In this document: in pieces, positions 10,500 through 21,016 of the stretch
Layout of the letters: the number at the start of each line of letters is the position of its first letter
How positions within the stretch are numbered: the stretch's first letter is position 1
Assembly: GCA_946811185.2 (NCBI GenBank)
Contig: OX328113.1
Location: forward strand, 6,696,001 to 6,760,000
Direction: 5' to 3'
DNA: 64,000 nt
From: Hippopus hippopus
Lineage: Eukaryota > Mollusca > Bivalvia > Cardiida > Cardiidae
The notes under the pieces: generated by a model
What the model was told of the DNA's origin: nothing
Database searches by the model: none
What the model saw: only the letters and a program-made list of their open reading frames with translations
Translations under genes and position numbers: made by a program

Positions 10500-10825
10500 A
10501 AAATAACATATGATTTCAATTCATGGTCTTCTTATATAATTGCTGTAATAAGAATATATAATATATATCTTAAATTCATGGGCTCCTATAATGAGTACTT
10601 TTAAAAGATTAATATATGATATCAATTCATGGGCTTCTAATATGGGTAACATGGAAAGAACATATGATTCCAATTCATGAGTAATGCTATTGAACAATGA
10701 TTTCAATTCATGGGCCTCTCCTATGAGTGTTAAAAAGAATATTTGATTTCAATTTATGGGCATATTACATGAGCAGTGTAAAATGTATATCAGATTTCAA
10801 TTTGTGGGCTTCTCAAAGAGTTTTT
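10500..10825. repeat. Degenerate minisatellite, unit about 45-57 bases
   Basis: The phrase 'gatttcaattcatgggcttc' and variants recur about seven times (near 10512, 10565, 10620, 10668, 10699, 10745, 10795), separated by AT-rich spacers such as 'tatgagtactgttaaaaag'. Units are diverged and of uneven length, so the array is old. It lies in the last 4TM intron. Confidence 0.75.
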
Positions 10826-10915
10826 TTTTTACAATTCACAGGTTTAATCAAAATGGTGTCTAAACAAGCTTTCACAAAGCTGATGGTTGGTGAATACATT
10901 CAACAGCATACTTAC

Positions 10916-11080
10916 ATTACTAAAGAAACAAGGCAAAAGGCATACACCAAGCCTCTTTAACAATTTGACTTCTTCACATAAAACTGGCTTGAAGTATTTT
11001 GTTACTGTTATAGTCAGGAGTAGACATCCCAGGAAACACCATACTGCCGACAGCAGGGAAACGGTTGAGTATTTGGCAGC
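10916..11080 (-). CDS. 4TM gene, exon 6 (fourth membrane segment)
   Basis: Minus-strand acceptor (caaattttcag) and a consensus donor (aat/gtaagt) bound 55 codons in phase 0 to 0. The peptide starts AAKYSTVSLLSAVWCFLGC and continues LLLTITVTKY, a clear hydrophobic helix of about 22 residues followed by a basic/acidic stretch (EEVKLLKRLG). Residues 146-200 of the rebuilt protein. The frame matches the exon at 13216-13317. Confidence 0.75.
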
Positions 11081-11261
11081 CTGAAAATTTGAAAAAAAAA
11101 AATTAAGAAAAACTGCTTAACATATCTTGAAAGGATTTGCAGCAGAAGAGTTTGAAAATATCATTGAACGCTCCCTTCTCCCTAAAAAAAAAAAGTAGCA
11201 AAAGAAAAAATTGTGATTTCACTGTATGCCATTACCTTATGTCCTAAAAATATATATAAGA

Positions 11262-11508
11262 CCCGTGCACTGGCAGAAGGAGGCTTAATGCATATCCATG
11301 ATGCATTATATCACATCAGTATTGATCTTTAACACCAATTTTGTCAGACAACTGACTGGATACAGGGGTAGAATGGTCCTTGGACATGCAGAAAATTTAC
11401 TAGTAGAAAAAAGTTTTCACCCTTGTCAACCTGGGCAGACTGCACAGGCTGACATGGATAGATACTTTTTGGAGATGCATTAAGCCCCCTCTTTCACAGA
11501 ACATGGCT
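11262..11508 (+). mobile_element. Family C copy
   Basis: Left end 'ggcagaaggaggcttaatgc', right end 'atgcattaagccccctcttt' followed by 'acatggctcat'. The body is like the copy interrupted at 6310-6760 ('tggtccttggacatgcag'). Confidence 0.7.
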
Positions 11509-11767
11509 CATTTGAATATGACATACACGCATACTCCTATCAACAGAAGACTGTAAAAACATTGTGGTAGATATCCCTATCATTGTATTTTCTACATCTC
11601 ACCAGTGCTAGGCTAGGGATCTACAGTGCCTTGCCAAAAGAAACTTCAAGACCACCAACTCCAGCCAGAATCGATGTTAGGATTTTCTGATTACAAATCC
11701 TATCTCTCATCAACTTAGCAATGAAGGATCTCTGTAGAGAGTTGGCATATGTAGAGGATATCTGTTT

Positions 11768-11900
11768 TTTTCGGTGAAAGATAGAAATTAATTTTATCGA
11801 TTGAACATCATCAGTAATATTTTCACGAGTGACGCAGCCCTGAGTGAAAACAATACTGATGATGTTCACAAGTTGAAATAAATTTCCATCTTTCATCGAG
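11768..11900. mobile_element. Palindromic MITE (spans about 130 bp)
   Basis: 'gtgaaagatagaaattaat' and 'gaacatcatcagtaatattt' face complementary halves 'atactgatgatgttcac' and 'gaaataaatttccatctttc'. It has the same design and related sequence as 39078-39190. Confidence 0.75.
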
Positions 11901-12510
11901 AAAAAAAAAACCCAGATATTCTATTTATTTCATGGGTCTAACTCCTTTTCTGTTGGGCATTTCATCAAAATCCAGTACAGTTGTTTTGGGTTATTCCCTG
12001 TGGTGTACCTTCCCCCACATAACAATGCATTACAATATTACGTAAAGCGCGAGAAATGTTGGGTAAATATGCATAAATAACATCATATTACCATCAGGTT
12101 GAATGGCACACACTCTTAACTTAGGTAACTAATGCGCAAAAAACTACTGTTTCTGCCTTCAATTAAAAATAATGGAAACATTTACAGTATATTTCACTGA
12201 TCGTAACCATAAATTATCAAACATTATAATCCATCCTTTTTTCCTGATAAACTATGGAAAAGCATGAAATAACAAGCAATTTTGTAGAAATGATATCCCC
12301 CACTGAAAAAGACCTTTTTTGATGCAAACATATAAGAGGTATTGTGTTTTGCATGTACACGTGGTCTTTTTGTTATTGGTCCATAACGAAATTATACATT
12401 AAGCCCCCTTTTTCCATGACATGGCATTTCATTTAATAAAAAAAACGTAATGTCTGTGGCTTATGATAAACAATATAACCATGAAGTTTCATAAAATTTT
12501 GTTCAGTAGT

Positions 12511-13055
12511 TTAAAGGTGGCCCTTCAGATTTTGGGACGAAAATTTTACAAAAATACAAAAAAATCATCCTTATACTCCCAAAGCCTTTTAATTTTCATT
12601 CATATAACCCCAGTAGTCGAAAACCATCCAACAACAAGAGAAATTAGAGATTTACTACGGCCCAGGTCGACACCGACAGGAAACACGTTCTATTTTTACA
12701 TGAACAACTCGCTCATTTACATACCGGAAATACACAGACAAAGCTTCAAACATAGCGTCCGAAGAAGACATTATGGAAAATAATTACATGTTTGTTATGT
12801 CATGGAATTTAAGCGTCATTAGTCACGTGCCAGTCACTTGACATTCCCACAATGCTTTTTTGATTTCTGGCATGAAATCTAAAAATACCTTAAGAGGCTA
12901 CGTAGCCTTTTAAGGGAACACAATCAAAAAAATTTTTTTTGTAATTTTATGATTCTTAATTACTGATGATTTGTATTGTTTTTTCATATAAATTTCAGTG
13001 ATATATATATTTTTTAATTTGGTGAGATGTGAAAAATCTAAATACCCACCTTTAA
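12511..13055. mobile_element. Inverted-repeat element with TTAAAGGTGG ends
   Basis: Starts TTAAAGGTGGCCCTTCAG and ends ACCCACCTTTAA, an inverted pair. The flanks carry similar 'ggtccataa…aagccccctttttccatgac' blocks at 12380-12430 and 13062-13113, so it lies between, or inside, two family C-like ends. No transposase frame was recognised. Confidence 0.6.
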
Positions 13056-13215
13056 GAGATATTGGTCCATAATGGAAATATACATTAAGCCCCCCTTTTT
13101 CCATGACACAGCACCAAATCAAAATATGTATATCGGCTGACTATCATATTGGAACACATGTACGAAGCTTTATCAATTTTCATCAGGATTTTAGAAAATA
13201 ATAGAGTATACATAC

Positions 13216-13317
13216 CTCTGAACTTAATGAATGGTGCTGGAATGACCACAGGATCACAATCATCAGAGAAAAATTGGACAGAAATGCAAACACTGTTACT
13301 ATATAAAACTGCAGGAC
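13216..13317 (-). CDS. 4TM gene, exon 5 (third membrane segment)
   Basis: 34 codons, phase 0 to 0, bounded on the minus strand by acceptor 'ctttacag' and donor 'gag/gtatgt'. The peptide VLQFYIVTVFAFLSNFSLM followed by IVILWSFQHH is one long hydrophobic segment (residues about 112-138). The whole exon is one membrane helix plus a short polar turn (SLSSE), as is common in four-span membrane protein genes. Confidence 0.8.
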
Positions 13318-13352
13318 CTGTAAAGGTAAAAGGACATTTTAACTCTTTGCAA

Positions 13353-13587
13353 TTAATCCTATACCACACAATCCCCAGTTTTAACAAACCCTGAAAAAGA
13401 AGACTTTTGAAAACATTGAGGGAAAAACAGAGAAAATGCTGGAAACCAGCATTTTCTCTTTTTTTCCCCACAAAGTTTTCTACCTATTCAAGGAAAAACA
13501 CTATCATTTGAAAGACATTGGAATTGTAGTATGCAAATTCCTTCAATATGGATGACTCTAAAATTTTGTTGTGTAGTAAAGGGTTGA
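13353..13587 (-). mobile_element. Family A copy
   Basis: TTAATCCTATACCACACAATC at the left and 'gtgtagtaaagggttga' at the right. The stem 'gagaaaatgctgg' is intact. It lies 36 bases from 4TM exon 5. Confidence 0.8.
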
Positions 13588-13771
13588 ACAAATAACTTGA
13601 GTTCTTGTTATGTATTTGACAAACCTTGGCTGATCTGTTGATCAACCCCAATGGCTGTATCGTGCTGTGTGATGTTCACACACACCTCACATTCTTCATC
13701 GTAAGTAAACTGCTTTGCAACTCATACTATGACACGGCACTGGTACAGAAATGCACCAAACAAAACATTCA

Positions 13772-14010
13772 ATAAACAAGAGCACCGCATGAGGGTGCCA
13801 ACGTTTGGCTGCAGGCGCTTGATTTCAGTGAAAATGCTAAGTTGAAAAAGGAACATAAATATGTCAAAAATACTTTGATAGTTACCTGCCATTGTTGTAT
13901 AGGTTCCCCTTTTGGTAGTTAAATACTTGTCCAAGTTTGAAGAAAATATCTTGAGTAAAAACACAGAGATACTATAAAATATCGAAGTTTTAACTATGAC
14001 AATATCTCAG
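13772..14010 (+). repeat. Family D repeat copy
   Basis: Starts 'aacaagagcaccgcatgagg' and carries 'tgccattgttgtataggttc' and 'acttgtccaagtttgaag'. It is followed at once by a SINE. Confidence 0.75.
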
Positions 14011-14020
14011 TAACTTCTCG

Positions 14021-14325
14021 CTGAGCCACTATAGCTCAGTCAGGACTTGAGAACAGGAGGTCGAGGGTTTGATTCCCCGCTCGGCCAACTTCTTTCCGAG
14101 GACTGATGATAGTCATTACCACAGGATTCATTCCTCTCTCATCGCTGACCATTGTTACGACGATGGTTATGTGGAAAAAAAGCCAGTGGCTTGGAAAGAA
14201 AATAGTGTGGAGTACTGGTAAAAGAGACTCTAGGAAGGCATGGATAGGTGCACTGGCCGCCGCAATATAACTGAAATAATATTGAAAATGGCGTTAAACA
14301 CCATACAATCAATCAATCAATCTAA
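14021..14325 (+). mobile_element. Family E tRNA-derived SINE, full length
   Basis: Head 'actatagctcagtcaggac' (A box) and 'gggtttgattccccg' (B box). The body reads 'gactgatgatagtcattacc' and 'tggcttggaaagaaaatag', and the 3' end 'ggcgttaaacaccataca' is followed by (atca)n. This is the best complete copy in the window. Confidence 0.85.
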
Positions 14326-14429
14326 CCTTTCAACAGCAAACATCATAAACCGGACTGCATACAAGCTGACAACTACAAATGCTTTCATATTTGACAAGTC
14401 CAAAATTTTGTCATCTGGTACAGAGCATT

Positions 14430-14690
14430 CTCTGTAGGTATCAACGCCTTGCTAGAGTTACTGTTTCAGTGAAAATTGTAAATCAACATGGGCCATGACT
14501 GATTAAAAATGTTTTGAGGGTTACCTGCACTTTTGCTGCAGGCCCTCTTTTGATATAATATTAATGTTAAGTTTTAGGTAAATATCTTATAAAGACATAT
14601 ACATGAGAAAATGACAAACACAACAACTATGATAACCTAGAAAACAACAGGTCTGTGACAAAACCTCAAGGTTTTCTTTGAACTTAAGTG
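14430..14690 (+). repeat. Family D repeat, diverged copy
   Basis: 'cagtgaaaattgtaaatc', 'ggttacctgcacttttgc' and 'ctcaaggttttctttgaac' follow the family order. It lies 60 bases from 4TM exon 4. Confidence 0.55.
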
Positions 14691-14751
14691 AGGTAAAAAA
14701 TGTGAAAGTTATGAAGAAACCACATATAATGTAATCAAAATAAATACTCAC

Positions 14752-14808
14752 ATGAAGAAGTTGTTTAAATTTGGCCACTCTCACTGCAGTTGACCCGGCC
14801 AATATTAA
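14752..14808 (-). CDS. 4TM gene, exon 4
   Basis: 19 codons, phase 0 to 0, with strong minus-strand signals: acceptor 'cttattttgcag' and donor 'cat/gtgagt'. The peptide LILAGSTAVRVAKFKQLLH completes the second membrane helix begun by exon 3 and ends in a basic cytosolic turn. Residues 93-111. Confidence 0.8.
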
Positions 14809-15231
14809 CTGCAAAATAAGAAGGACACAATTTTGAACAGAATGTTTGATAAAATAGTTTAGCGCATGAAATCCCTTGTTTTCAGTTTAATAGCCAATAC
14901 AAATTTTCTTATCTCACACACGCTTGAGATAACCCGTATGTGATGTCATATGTGACATCATTTTACACTACTTTTGAGTGGTTTTGCTCATGTAAATCTC
15001 CATGTGTGCATGTGTGGTTTGCCTATTTTGACCACAATTTGTGATATATATATCATTAAGTGATAAAAAGAATAAGACATTTGTTGGCTTTTTTGATAAA
15101 ATTTTAGTAAACTTGTCTATAAAAATGTTAGTAAGGTCACTTTGGGCTAGGTAAATAATATTTTTCAAGACTCTTTTAATAAACTTTTATCTCAAATGCA
15201 AGCTTTTTTAAGATCCTATAATATGTAACAT

Positions 15232-15465
15232 TGCTGGTATACCTTTTACCCCTCTACCTCTCTGAATTTGTCAAAACCCAAATCATTTGTAGGCGACAAA
15301 TTACATGCTGCCTAAAAAGTGGAAATTGTCTTTCAAAGGACAGAAAACATTGTGGTAGAAGGAGAAAGCACTGGTTACCAGCTTTTTCTCCTCTCCCAAC
15401 CTGTTTTCAAAGGCCTTCTTCTTCAATGTCATTAAAACTCTGGATTGTGTGGTAAACAGTTAACT
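15232..15465 (+). mobile_element. Family A copy, diverged
   Basis: 'gtaggcgacaaattacatgc', 'acattgtggtagaaggag' and right end 'gattgtgtggtaaacagtta'. The stem carries several mismatches, and a further fragment follows at about 15478-15560. Confidence 0.65.
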
Positions 15466-15727
15466 GTTTCACATTGGTCACCAGCAGTTTTTCCTTTTCC
15501 CACCATGTTTTCAACAACAGGGTCATTAATACACAGGTAAAAGCAGATGGGGAATAGTTAAAAGCCTGTCTTAACAAGGTACATCAGAAAATAATGAATA
15601 CCTAAAGAAATAAGGAAGAGAAACATTTACTTTAATCGAAAGTTTTTTAATAAAAAAAAAATCCCCATAACCTTATAAAAAATCTTTCCCCTTGCTAGGG
15701 ATTTTTGTGTAAAAACAAGTCAGTCAT

Positions 15728-15962
15728 GCTCTGTGAAATGGGGGTTTAATGCATCTGCAAAAAGTATTGGCCAAGGTCAGCCTGCGCAGTCCAAGCAGGC
15801 TGACCTGGGCTGAAACTTTTTGCTATAGATCAATTGCTGCAGCTCAAAGGACCAGTGTACCTCATAATTCAGTTGGTTTTTATGCAAAATGGATGTTATG
15901 GATTCATAAAACTGTGATGTCTTGTCTTGCTTTGAGTCCCCTTTTTCCAGAGCATGGCTAAA
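15728..15962 (+). mobile_element. Family C foldback copy
   Basis: 'catgctctgtgaaatggggg' at the left, 'ccctttttccagagcatgg' at the right, and an inner GC-rich hairpin around 'cagcctgcgcagtcc'. It abuts 4TM exon 3 (56 bases). Confidence 0.8.
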
Positions 15963-16017
15963 GTGTTTTTTGGTGAAATATTTCAAGCAAAAAGTGAAAC
16001 ACAGTTTTCAGGTTTAC

Positions 16018-16121
16018 CATTGTTCCGGACCATAATGCAGCACCATAAGAATTGGATCTGTCAAAATGCCAATCTGAGTCTACATCGATAAAGAAAGGGA
16101 CAAGAAATAGCTCAACAGCAC
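16018..16121 (-). CDS. 4TM gene, exon 3
   Basis: 104 nt: two bases that complete the Gly codon split by exon 2, then 34 codons, phase 1 to 0. Minus-strand acceptor 'tttgctacag', donor 'atg/gtaaac'. The peptide starts AVELFLVPFFID (end of helix 1), then a short acidic, aromatic loop (VDSDWHFDRSN), then SYGAALWSGTM, the start of helix 2. The G-x-x-x-W-S-G pattern is like that seen at the second helix of CD20/MS4A-type proteins (family knowledge, not proof). Confidence 0.8.
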
Positions 16122-16357
16122 CTGTAGCAAACAGAGAAAATAAAACTTTAAAGATACATCTCTACAGCCAGGGAGAAGAAGAAAAAAAAAACATTAAAAC
16201 TTTATAGCATGTATAATTGGTCAGATATTAGTCAGCTGTGTAAACATGGGTAAATAATCTATAAATGACAACAGCAATAGCTTGGAAGGCATCCAAAGCT
16301 TGTGATGCATTTTTTATCCGTAGTATCTTTAACAGGGTGGTTTGTTTGTATGGTGTT

Positions 16358-16585
16358 TAATTCTTTACTACACAACCCCAAGTTTTAACAACACATGTGG
16401 AAAAAGCTTTTTGAAAACATTATGGGAAAAGGAGAAAATGCTGATAACAAACATTTTCTCCTTTTTTTACCACTATGCTTTCTACCCTATCAGAGACAAA
16501 CTCCATCATGTGAGTCACATTTAAATTGTCATCTCCAAATGCTTCTAATTTGGACAAGTCTACATATTTGTCATGTGATAAAGTG
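16358..16585 (-). mobile_element. Family A copy
   Basis: 'tttaattctttactacacaa' to 'ttgtcatgtgataaagtga', with both ends slightly worn. Stem loop changed to gataac. Confidence 0.75.
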
Positions 16586-16696
16586 ATATTGCTGTATCTT
16601 AACATTTTTTCAGTTATCTAGTGTTCAATGACTATCACCAATCCTTGTAGAGAAATTGGCATGAGCATGATGTTCCAAGGTTCAATCCCATGAATG

Positions 16697-16868
16697 TACT
16701 CTTTTGAAAACATTGTGGAAAGAGGAGAAAATGCTGTTGACCAGCATTTTCTTCTTTACCCACAATGTTGTCTGCCTTGCCAAAGACAAACTGTATTATT
16801 TGAACAACATTTTGTTTGCTGTTTGCAGATGCTTCCAAATTGGATGAATCTAAATTATGGTAGTTTTA
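16697..16868 (-). mobile_element. Family A partial copy
   Basis: 'cttttgaaaacattgtggaa', a stem with 'gttgaccag' loop, then 'tttgcagatgcttccaaat'. The left end is missing. Confidence 0.65.
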
Positions 16869-16953
16869 ACTGCTTGACTGTTCAACACACAATCATGTCC
16901 CACTGCATCAAATTTAAATTGTCATCTGCAGAATACTGGTCACTGGGTGCAGA

Positions 16954-17163
16954 GTTAACTCTTAGGCCGCTAAGGTCAATTTGGTGTGCTTTTGCGGACA
17001 GTCTGGATCGAGATCAGACTGCACAAAATGTGCTGTCTGATCTTTGATCTATACTGTCCGATACCGTATTGTCTTTCTAGTGAAATCAATTTGAGATCGC
17101 AATGTTTGGCTTTTTACTACTGAAAGGAATTTATCATTTCATTCATTTAGCAGTTTAAGGGTT
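16954..17163 (+). mobile_element. Family B copy, full length
   Basis: Starts TTAACTCTTAGGCCGCTAAG and ends 'cagtttaagggttat'. The central stem is 'gagatcagactgcacaaaat'. It ends 37 bases from 4TM exon 2. Confidence 0.75.
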
Positions 17164-17199
17164 ATGTCAGGTTTAACATGTGCGCATAAAATAACCTAC

Positions 17200-17412
17200 C
17201 AAAAATTACACATAAAAACCCGATAGATATCTGACACAATCCTATCCAAAATGGCCACTTTGGAAGAAGTGGTCTCGATGGACAGAATGTCTCATCCTGG
17301 TTATACGAGGACTGGACGTTCCCAACTTGTTCTATGTCATCCTCCTCTATAGGACGGTATGAAAAACTCATTCTCTCTACGCCTGTCACTACTGCTTCCT
17401 TTTCCTTCCGTT
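17200..17412 (-). CDS. 4TM gene, exon 2 (first recognised coding exon)
   Basis: Start of a rebuilt four-span membrane protein of about 220 residues, function unknown. Minus-strand acceptor 'atatcatttcag', donor 'tttttg/gtaggt' (phase 1). An ATG at 17371-17369 opens MSFSYRPIEEDDIEQVGN, a hydrophilic N-terminus of about 38 residues, then WPFWIGLCQISIGFLCVIF, helix 1 (residues 39-58, continuing in exon 3). The frame is open back to the acceptor, so coding could extend into an unseen upstream exon; the ATG start is the simplest reading. Overall layout (N- and C-termini polar, helices at about 39-67, 85-105, 112-138, 150-172) resembles CD20/MS4A-like tetraspan proteins, but I do not recognise the gene. 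Confidence 0.75.
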
Positions 17413-17439
17413 CTGAAATGATATAAACATACTTGAAGA

Positions 17440-17570
17440 ATTAACTTTTACCGAACAATAATATTTCAGACTGGTCCAAATTTTAGTAATTAAGGACATA
17501 TTTAATATCACTCTGGTGATAGTATTGGTGCCAAAAATGGGTGGAAAACACTGTGGGATAAGGTGAACAA
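17440..17570 (+). mobile_element. Family A copy split by a family D repeat
   Basis: TTAACTTTTACCGAACAATA to the first stem arm 'cactgtgggataaggtg', then an abrupt switch to 'aacaagagcacc'. A matching right piece, 'caacaatgttttcaaagc', appears at about 19608. This makes the outer layer of a nest. Confidence 0.65.
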
Positions 17571-17672
17571 GAGCACCAGATGTGACGCTCCGCCGGGGTT
17601 TTTTGATTTTCAAAAAATACTTTAATAGTTACCTGCCCTTGTTGTTTAGGTTCCGTCTCTGATACTTAACAA
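17571..17672 (+). repeat. Family D repeat, left part, split by the hAT-like element
   Basis: 'aacaagagcaccagatgtg' to 'gatacttaacaa'. The right part, 'cttaacaacttgtccaag' onward, resumes at 19478 and ends near 19580. Confidence 0.75.
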
Positions 17673-19477
17673 CAAGGTTGGCAAAAAGCCGGTCAATATG
17701 AGTATTGACCAAGCCAGCAGTTTTAACCGGTCAATACTGGTCAAAAGTTGTCGATTGGTGGTCGATTGAAGTGGTTGATTGGGTCAATTAAATTGCTGGC
17801 GCACATGCCCGTCCTGTTTCTAAATTGCTCTTAAATGTTGTCCTCCAACATCCTGCTTATGAAGGTACTGTATCATCATCAGTACCATACTCTTACCAAT
17901 AAGGTCCTTTATTTGATCCTAATTCAAAAGACATTATTGCTGGTCAACTGAAGAGGTTGACTGGATTGACTGTCCTATTTGAACTTATAAACAGGTCTGT
18001 TCTTTTCAACAAAACAGTTTTTATCTATCACCATTCCTTACAGGTTAGATAATTGCTTATAGTTCTACAAGCAGAAAATGAATATGGTAAAATTATCAGG
18101 ATTTACAAGTTTTTTTGTTCCAAAGATAGTTTTACTAGATTGTCCAACAAACATCTCTCTGTCTCTATCTCTCCCTCTCTCCACAAACACACTTAGATTT
18201 TAAAAATATAGATTATTTAACATAGTCTTTCATCATAAAAGTTAGCAACAAAAAAAAGCTTATATAATTTTCATGTAAAATTACAGAAAAACTATCACAC
18301 ATAGGCAAACATGTGAAATACACCTGTCATTAATCTTTAGGCATATTTTTTTTCTGTCTTCTCTTGTTTTCTTTTTTCTCTACCTCTACTATTTTCTTAA
18401 AAATGTACATTGACCATGTGAAATGTTTTTATATTTGCTCATCTTATTTTTGTCTTCATTTCCTCTTTTTGTATGTTATTGTACTTGAGATGCAGAATAA
18501 AGTAATTTGTATTGTATTGTATTGTAATACTTGTAAAAAAATTAACTGATTTGAAAAAAAGATCGCTGGAAAAAAAACGTGAAAACCCATGACATAACAG
18601 AAATCAGTTTGACATCGTCCGATCAGAGGCATTTCAAACTATCTTTTCATCTATCGTGACAAATTTAAACAGTGAATTTATACTTATTTCTTTATGAAAC
18701 AGTAAGTGAAAGCTAAAATCTCTGTTTAAAAATTAGGAAAAACTTTTTAAGATGAAAATATACAACAACCTATAGATTAGATGGGGGGGGGGAAAAGATG
18801 GAGGTTAGGCCTTCTTGTCTTAAATTATTAGCGCAGGAACAAGTGTGAAAGAAAAAGTAATTGGACAAGAAAAGAAGACTTAAATCTTAAGAAATAACAC
18901 TGTAATGGATGTGACCTTTATTTTCTCCCTTTTCCACAATGTTCTAGGCTAAGAAAGAAAAACCAAGTCGTTCCAGCCACATTTGAATTGTCGTCTGCAA
19001 ATGTCTAAAATAATTATGATCTAGTCAAAAGTTTTTGTTGTTTGGTAAACAGTTCAAAAAGTTGTTTGTGTCCATTTATTCATCAAGATGAATTGCATGC
19101 TAGGGCTGCAATTTAAAATTCTTCTGTCCACTTCATTCCAACAAGTCTCTACATAAGATGGGGTATTTTCTTATCTAATTCCTATCCATAAACAAAGACC
19201 ATAAATGGAAAGTTTTTCATTATTTCACCCTTATCTCTTCATGATAATTTTGACCCTTGGACATTTCTATTTGACTCTTGGAAATTCCATTTTGACTCTT
19301 GAAAATTTGGGCCCAAGAGTCAATGACTCTTGGGATTCTGGACCTAGTGAGAACCCTGTGACCACTAAAAAAATTCAATCGACCACTATTAACCACTTCT
19401 AGAGTATTGACCGGGGCGGTTTTAACAGGTTAAAACTGCCAGTTAAAAGCACCCCTGTTTTCGACCGCCCAACCTTG
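17673..19477. mobile_element. hAT-like non-autonomous DNA transposon, 1805 bp
   Basis: The ends CAAGGTTGG and CCAACCTTG are inverted, and the 8-base flank CTTAACAA is repeated on both sides (17665-17672 and 19478-19485). An 8-base duplication and a C-A-R-N-G start fit the hAT superfamily. Subterminal blocks 'ccggtcaata' and 'gtggtcgattga' recur in inverted order at both ends. No transposase frame is visible. Part of the interior (about 18555-18660) resembles 24525-24620 in the next large element. Confidence 0.75.
18915..19052 (-). mobile_element. Family A fragment inside the hAT-like element
   Basis: 'cttttccacaatgttctagg', 'gaattgtcgtctgcaaatg' and 'ttgttgtttggtaaacagtt' are the right-hand half of a minus-oriented copy. 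Confidence 0.55.
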
Positions 19478-19623
19478 CTTAACAACTTGTCCAAGTTTGT
19501 TGCAGAATAGAATAGAAAAGAATAGAATAGAATTTGAGAAAACCTTAACATTTTCTCTGAAAACAGCCAAGCTAAATATTCTGGTAGGCTGTATTTCATC
19601 TGTTAGCAACAATGTTTTCAAAG

Positions 19624-19771
19624 CATGGAAATTATCTTTAAAAGGGTTGAAAACATTCTAGGAAAAGGAGAAAATGCTGGCTACATGCATTTTCTTCTTT
19701 TACCACAATGTTTTCAAAAGCAAATTTCTGCAGAGTTGTTAAACCTCCTGATTGGTTTGATAGAGGGTTGA
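19624..19771 (+). mobile_element. Family A partial copy
   Basis: 'aaagggttgaaaacattcta', stem with ggctacat loop, right end 'gatagagggttga'. Confidence 0.65.
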
Positions 19772-19775
19772 ACAA

Positions 19776-20792
19776 CAAGCTTTACAATCCGATCTCATGC
19801 TTGACAAAAGAAAGCTTTGTTGATAAATTTTTTTGTCATTTCATGCATTTGGAAGGCATTTGTACTGAATGCAGATCTCTGTTTGCATCAGCGTTTAGAG
19901 AACTACATCATTCAAATAAATGCAGCCTCTTAAGTTGTAACATGCAAAAGTGAAGTTACTTAGGAAATATAAAGAAGATAAATATTAAGCTGGGTACTGT
20001 ATGTCTAAGTATTACATCGTGAGGCAGTGTTGTGCCTAGGCCGTGCCATCGCGGGATTCCTGCAATATTTTTGAATATGTCCCCCGCAAAAACCAGAAGC
20101 GCGGGCTGTAAGTCTCACATCGGGCGCGCGCAAGTTCTTAATTTTCTCACTGCATTGTCCGATATTATGCAGTCCTCAACTCCATTCTGTTCTATTCTGT
20201 AGTGGAGAGCGTGCATATTGTAGACTGTATCTCATTTTTTTCCTGTAGTTGTCGCATACTTTTGAGCACACTATTGGTGACCAGTCTGAAGCTGTATGTA
20301 AAATTACAAGACTGCGTCTCAATTTTTTCAAATTCATGTCGCATAGCAGTTAACAATATTTTGTTAAGCAGTCTATATGCATTTAGCATGTAAACGTTGT
20401 CAGCTACGAATTTCCTACGTTAGGAAAGTAAGTGGGCAAATTTGACCAACATCAACAACAATAACGAAAGTAGAGCTCTCAAAATAAATCCTGTTTTGAG
20501 TCCAAACAGAAAAATAAGAAATTTCGGGATTAGCCAGGAAAATTCATATGGGTATGAGTGAATGATTCCAATGGGTATCTGTCAGGTTTGTTGCGAGTCT
20601 GCTTTGAAACTTTCAAACCATTTGTTCGCACGAGGGTTGTAGAAATATGCATACAAGTATACCTTACTTGCATGAAGTCAAATTTATTTGTAGTGGTCTT
20701 TGTCCCTCTGTTTTACAGAATGTCCCCTAAGATTTTACCCAGGGGGACACTGGTGTACCCTAGTATTTTCGGCCTAGGAACAACACTGGTGA
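19776..20792. other. No gene recognised; CpG-richer patch near 20035-20140
   Basis: Mostly unremarkable AT-rich DNA. The patch around 'ccatcgcgggattcctgc' and 'catcgggcgcgcgcaag' is much richer in CpG than its surroundings, which may mark an unmethylated promoter or a degraded GC-rich repeat. A 26-base near-repeat with 'ctcaattttttcaaattcatgtcgc' occurs twice near 20230-20345. Confidence 0.35.
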
Positions 20793-21016
20793 GGCATAAT
20801 ACCGGCAAACGCCCCTTCACTATACAGCCCTATGCATACATATGGTATTGTTTTACGAATTAAAAGATAAATTAATGAAATTCTGTGTTTTATTCCGTAG
20901 ACCAATATTGTATTTGATGTATACGGAATGAATCCATAAGAAATCAAAATTCTTTTGACACACGATTTTCATGGGTTTTCGCGATATAGTGGAGGCGCGT
21001 TTTCCGGTATTATGCC
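20793..21016. mobile_element. Inverted-repeat element, 32-bp ends
   Basis: 'ggcataataccggcaaacg' at the left pairs with 'cgcgttttccggtattatgc' at the right, over 32 bases with three mismatches. The interior is about 160 bases with no frame. I could not see a clear target duplication. Confidence 0.65.

Noticed and set aside
12463..12783. 106-residue open frame
   Set aside because: It lies inside the TTAAAGGTGG inverted-repeat element and has no recognisable domain.
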